NCBI GenBank assembly: GCA_021325365.1
Contig: JAJPHF010000016.1
Coordinates: 1 to 64,000, forward strand
From: Pseudomonadota bacterium
Lineage (GTDB): Bacteria; Chloroflexota; UBA6077; JAJPHF01
DNA: 64,000 nt
Reading direction: 5' to 3'
Below the pieces are notes generated by a model. The model was not told where the DNA came from. It saw only the letters and a list, made by a program, of their open reading frames with translations, and did no database searches. Position 1 is the first letter of the stretch. Each line of letters starts with the position of its first letter. The position numbers were made by a program, and so were the translations under genes. Shown here one piece after another: positions 61,392 to 64,000 of the stretch.

Positions 61392-64000
61392 TGCCGTTCC
61401 GCCTGGACTTCGCCCCCGCCCTGCTGCTCTTGCTGCTGCTGCCCTTGCTCGTGCGGCTCGGCCGGCCGCGCCTGCGCTACTTGCCGCCGGCGCGCCGCTG
61501 GACGGCGCTCGGCTTGCGCCTGGCCGGCATGGCGCTGCTGGCGGTGGCGCTGGCCGGCCCCAGCATCCGGCAACCCGACGACGGGCTGAGCGTGGTCTAC
61601 GTCGTCGACACCTCCGACAGCCTGGCGCCCGACACCCAGGCGCAGGCCGTGGACTGGCTGCGCCGGGCCGAGGCCGCGCGCCAGCCCCACGACCGCAGCG
61701 CCCTCGTGCGCGTCGGCGCCCAGGCCGCCGCTTTGCGCCCGCTCGCCGAGGCATCGCTCGGCAAGCAGGAGCTAGCCGCGCTGACAGACGCCTCGAACCA
61801 GGACAGCGGCAATCTGAGTGGTGACTCCCAGGACACCAATCTGCAGGCGGGCTTGCGGCTGGCACGGGCGCTGCTGCCGCCTAGCGGCCCCAGGCGCATC
61901 GTGCTGCTGTCCGACGGCTGGGAGACGATGGCGCGCGCGGACGCGGAGATCCTGCCGCTGGCGGCGGCCGGCATCCACGTGGACGCGGTGCCGCTCGCCG
62001 CGACGCCGCCGCGCGACCTCGCCGTCCAGAGCGTGGACGCCCCACCGGTGGTGCGCGAGGCGGAGCCGGTCGAGGCGTCGGTCGCCGTGTACAGCGCGAC
62101 GGCCACCGATGCCACGGTGCGCCTGTGGGTGGACACGACCGCGGCCGGCCAGCAGCCGATCGCCCTACAGCCCGGCCTGAACCGCGTGTCGCTGGACACG
62201 GCCCTGCGCGGCGCCGGGCTGCACCGGCTCAGCGCCGAGGTCGTGACGGACGGGGGCAGTGCCGAGCTGGCGCAGGCCATCGTGGTGAAGGACCCCGCCC
62301 GCGTGCTGGTGCTGGAAGACCGCACGGACGAGGCCCAGCCGCTGGCCAGCGCCCTGCAGGCGGCCGGCCTGAAAGTCGACGTGCGGCACCCCACGAACAA
62401 CGCCCGGCCGCTGGACCTGGGGCAGCTCCTGCCCTACGACGGCGTGGTGCTCGACAACGTCGCGGCCAGCACGCTGACCCTCGACCAGCTCCAGGCGCTC
62501 GACACCTACGTGCAAAACCTGGGCCGTGGGCTGACCGTCGTCGGCGGCAACACCAGCTACGCGCTCGGCGGCTACACCGGCTCGCTGCTGGAGCAGGCCC
62601 TGCCGCTCTCGGCGGACGCGCCGTTCCAGCAGGAGCGCGGGACGCTGGCGATGGTGCTGGTGATCGACCGCTCGGGCAGCATGAGCCTCCGCAGCGACGA
62701 CGTGACGAAGATGGCGATGGCGCGCGAGGCGGCCGTGCTGGCGACCGAGACGCTGCGGCCGGACGACCAGCTCGGCGTGATCGCCTTCGACGTGCGCAAC
62801 GACTGGATCGTGCCCCTGAATTCGATAACGGCCAATGGCGGGCTGGCGGCCGTGCAGCAAGCTATCGGCACGATCGAGGCCGACGGCGGCACCGACATCT
62901 ACCCGGCGCTCCAGCGCGCCTACGACGCCATCGCGGCGACCGACGCGCAGTTCAAGCACGTCATCCTGCTTAGCGACGGCCAGTCCTGGGGCAGCAACTG
63001 GGACAGCCTGCTCGCGCAGTACCGCGCCAGCGGCGTCACGCTGAGCACCATCGGCATCGGCCAGGACATCGACGCGAACCTGATGTCGCTGCTCGCGCGC
63101 GGCGGGCTGGGCCGCTACTACTTCACCGACCGAGTGCGCGAGATCCCGCGCATCATGATGCGCGAGACGAACGTGGTGACACGCCCGGTGGCGATGGAGG
63201 GCCGTGTGCAGCCGCGCCTGGGCGCCGACAGCCCGCTGTTGCGCTCGCTCTCGCCCAGTGAGCTGCCGGCGCTGAACGGCTACGTGGTGACGACGCCGAA
63301 GCCGACCGCCGAGGTGGCGCTATGGTCCGAGCGCGGCGACCCGCTGCTCGCCAGCTGGCAGTACGGGCTGGGGCGCGTGGCGGCCTGGAGCGCCGACGCC
63401 GGGCCCGCCTGGAGCAGCGAGTGGCTGACCTGGCCGCGCTTCGGGCAGTTCTGGAGCCAGATCGTGCGCTGGACCCTCGCGCCGCCCGAGCAGGGCGACC
63501 TGCGCGTGCTGGCGCAGCAGCAGGGCCACAGCGGCGACGGGCGCTCCACGCAGGTGCAAGTGACGGTGGAGGCGCTGCGCGAGGACGGCTCGTTCCTCGA
63601 TCGCGCGCCCACGGAGGCGCGCATCCGGCCGCCGAGCCAGGCGCGGGGCAGCACGGTGGCACGGCTGCCGCTGCAGCAGGTGGCGCCCGGCCGCTACGAG
63701 AATAGCTTCCTGGCACGCGAGCCGGGCGTGTACGGTGTGGACGTGGTGCAGCAGCTGCCCGGCGGGGCCGAGCGGCACGAGCTAGCGGGCGTCACCGTGC
63801 CGGCCGACCCGGAGCACGCGCACGCCGGCTCGAACCGCGCGCTGCTCGGTCGTCTGACCCACGAGACGGGCGGACGGCTGCTCCAGGACGCGAAACAAGT
63901 CTTCGCCCGCGACGCCAGCCTGCGCGCCGCCCCGCAGGGCGAGCGCTGGGACTCCCTCACGCCGCTGCTGGCCGCCCTCGCGCTGCTCCTCTTCCCCCTC
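61391..64000 (+). CDS. Membrane VWA protein with two VWA motifs (3' end outside window)
   Basis: At least 870 residues visible. N-terminal membrane helices (FAPALLLLLLLPLLVRL; LRLAGMALLAVALAGPSIR), then a first VWA-like segment (VVYVVDTSDSLAPD), an Ig-like stretch (about 210-290), a glutamine-amidotransferase-like segment with LVLEDRTDEAQPLASALQAA and GLTVVGGNTSYALGGYTG, and a canonical VWA domain with MIDAS DRSGSM (about residue 425) and HVILLSDGQSWGS. Near the window end a hydrophobic segment (LLAALALLLFPL) begins, probably the last membrane helix. The start shares one base with the previous stop (TGATG). The C-terminus is cut off. Confidence 0.9.
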   Translation, partial: MPFRLDFAPALLLLLLLPLLVRLGRPRLRYLPPARRWTALGLRLAGMALLAVALAGPSIRQPDDGLSVVYVVDTSDSLAPDTQAQAVDWLRRAEAARQPHDRSALVRVGAQAAALRPLAEASLGKQELAALTDASNQDSGNLSGDSQDTNLQAGLRLARALLPPSGPRRIVLLSDGWETMARADAEILPLAAAGIHVDAVPLAATPPRDLAVQSVDAPPVVREAEPVEASVAVYSATATDATVRLWVDTTAAGQQPIALQPGLNRVSLDTALRGAGLHRLSAEVVTDGGSAELAQAIVVKDPARVLVLEDRTDEAQPLASALQAAGLKVDVRHPTNNARPLDLGQLLPYDGVVLDNVAASTLTLDQLQALDTYVQNLGRGLTVVGGNTSYALGGYTGSLLEQALPLSADAPFQQERGTLAMVLVIDRSGSMSLRSDDVTKMAMAREAAVLATETLRPDDQLGVIAFDVRNDWIVPLNSITANGGLAAVQQAIGTIEADGGTDIYPALQRAYDAIAATDAQFKHVILLSDGQSWGSNWDSLLAQYRASGVTLSTIGIGQDIDANLMSLLARGGLGRYYFTDRVREIPRIMMRETNVVTRPVAMEGRVQPRLGADSPLLRSLSPSELPALNGYVVTTPKPTAEVALWSERGDPLLASWQYGLGRVAAWSADAGPAWSSEWLTWPRFGQFWSQIVRWTLAPPEQGDLRVLAQQQGHSGDGRSTQVQVTVEALREDGSFLDRAPTEARIRPPSQARGSTVARLPLQQVAPGRYENSFLAREPGVYGVDVVQQLPGGAERHELAGVTVPADPEHAHAGSNRALLGRLTHETGGRLLQDAKQVFARDASLRAAPQGERWDSLTPLLAALALLLFPL

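Overview
The window is a stretch of very G+C-rich bacterial chromosome with about 49 coding genes, one gene remnant and no rRNA or tRNA that I could see. The gene content suggests a soil- or sediment-type Chloroflexota bacterium, or a similar high-G+C organism with many paralogous catabolic enzymes: a luciferase-like oxidoreductase, NMT1/THI5-like binding lipoproteins, a family III CoA-transferase, a thiolase-fold/DUF35 pair, ACMSD-type amidohydrolases, short intergenic repeats and a MoxR/DUF58/VWA cluster. This assignment is inference; no marker gene decides it. Most genes have clear GGAGG-type ribosome binding sites, and 4-base (ATGA/GTGA) overlaps between neighbours are common.

Region 1 (1-9.4 kb) is catabolic. 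A partial LLM-class oxidoreductase converges on three tandem substrate-binding lipoproteins that have no permease beside them. Divergent from these runs a plus-strand operon: split TPP-dependent decarboxylase (alpha, beta), bicupin gentisate-dioxygenase-like protein, DapA-superfamily aldolase, heme-oxygenase-fold putative metal oxidase and ABM-type monooxygenase. It ends at a 26-bp bidirectional hairpin facing a hydroxycinnamoyl-CoA hydratase-lyase-like gene. Together these look like uptake and ring or side-chain breakdown of an aromatic compound whose identity is unknown.

Region 2 (9.4-22.1 kb) mixes a truncated MFS gene buried in repeats, ftsH, a large TPP enzyme, a DUF4352 protein, a DUF35/thiolase-like pair, a glycosyltransferase, a CoA-transferase, an amidohydrolase and an SDR. 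Region 3 (22.1-31.6 kb) is signalling: a metallo-beta-lactamase/receiver fusion, a single-domain response regulator, a hybrid histidine kinase, a secreted repeat protein and a GAF-histidine kinase. Region 4 (31.7-35.6 kb) is a compact four-gene operon (methyltransferase, geranylgeranyl-reductase-like flavoprotein, SRPBCC cyclase-like protein, ketosynthase) that looks biosynthetic and is the best candidate here for an undescribed pathway.

Region 5 (36-40.1 kb) holds an FMN-dependent alpha-hydroxy-acid oxidase, a FecR-domain protein and a PLP-dependent dehydratase. Region 6 (40.4-43.7 kb) is visibly poorer in G+C and looks acquired: a PEP-CTERM-like secreted protein, a Tyr/Trp/Gly-rich secreted protein, a LuxR-type regulator, a small orphan ORF, 21-bp tandem repeats and a MITE-like element. 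Region 7 (43.8-48.3 kb) is a second catabolic block: two paralogous amidohydrolases around an IclR regulator, a RidA protein and a D-2-hydroxyacid dehydrogenase. Region 8 (48.4-64 kb) has a large hybrid kinase, two small genes of unknown function, an UlaG-like hydrolase, a membrane-linked peptidase and a tightly coupled MoxR/DUF58/VWA operon running off the window end.

A theme across the window is short dispersed repeats: heptamer hairpins, CAGTAT-core elements and CCCCTCTCCC-type elements. They sit between genes, at stop codons and, in two cases (methyltransferase and MoxR), apparently in frame inside conserved coding sequences.
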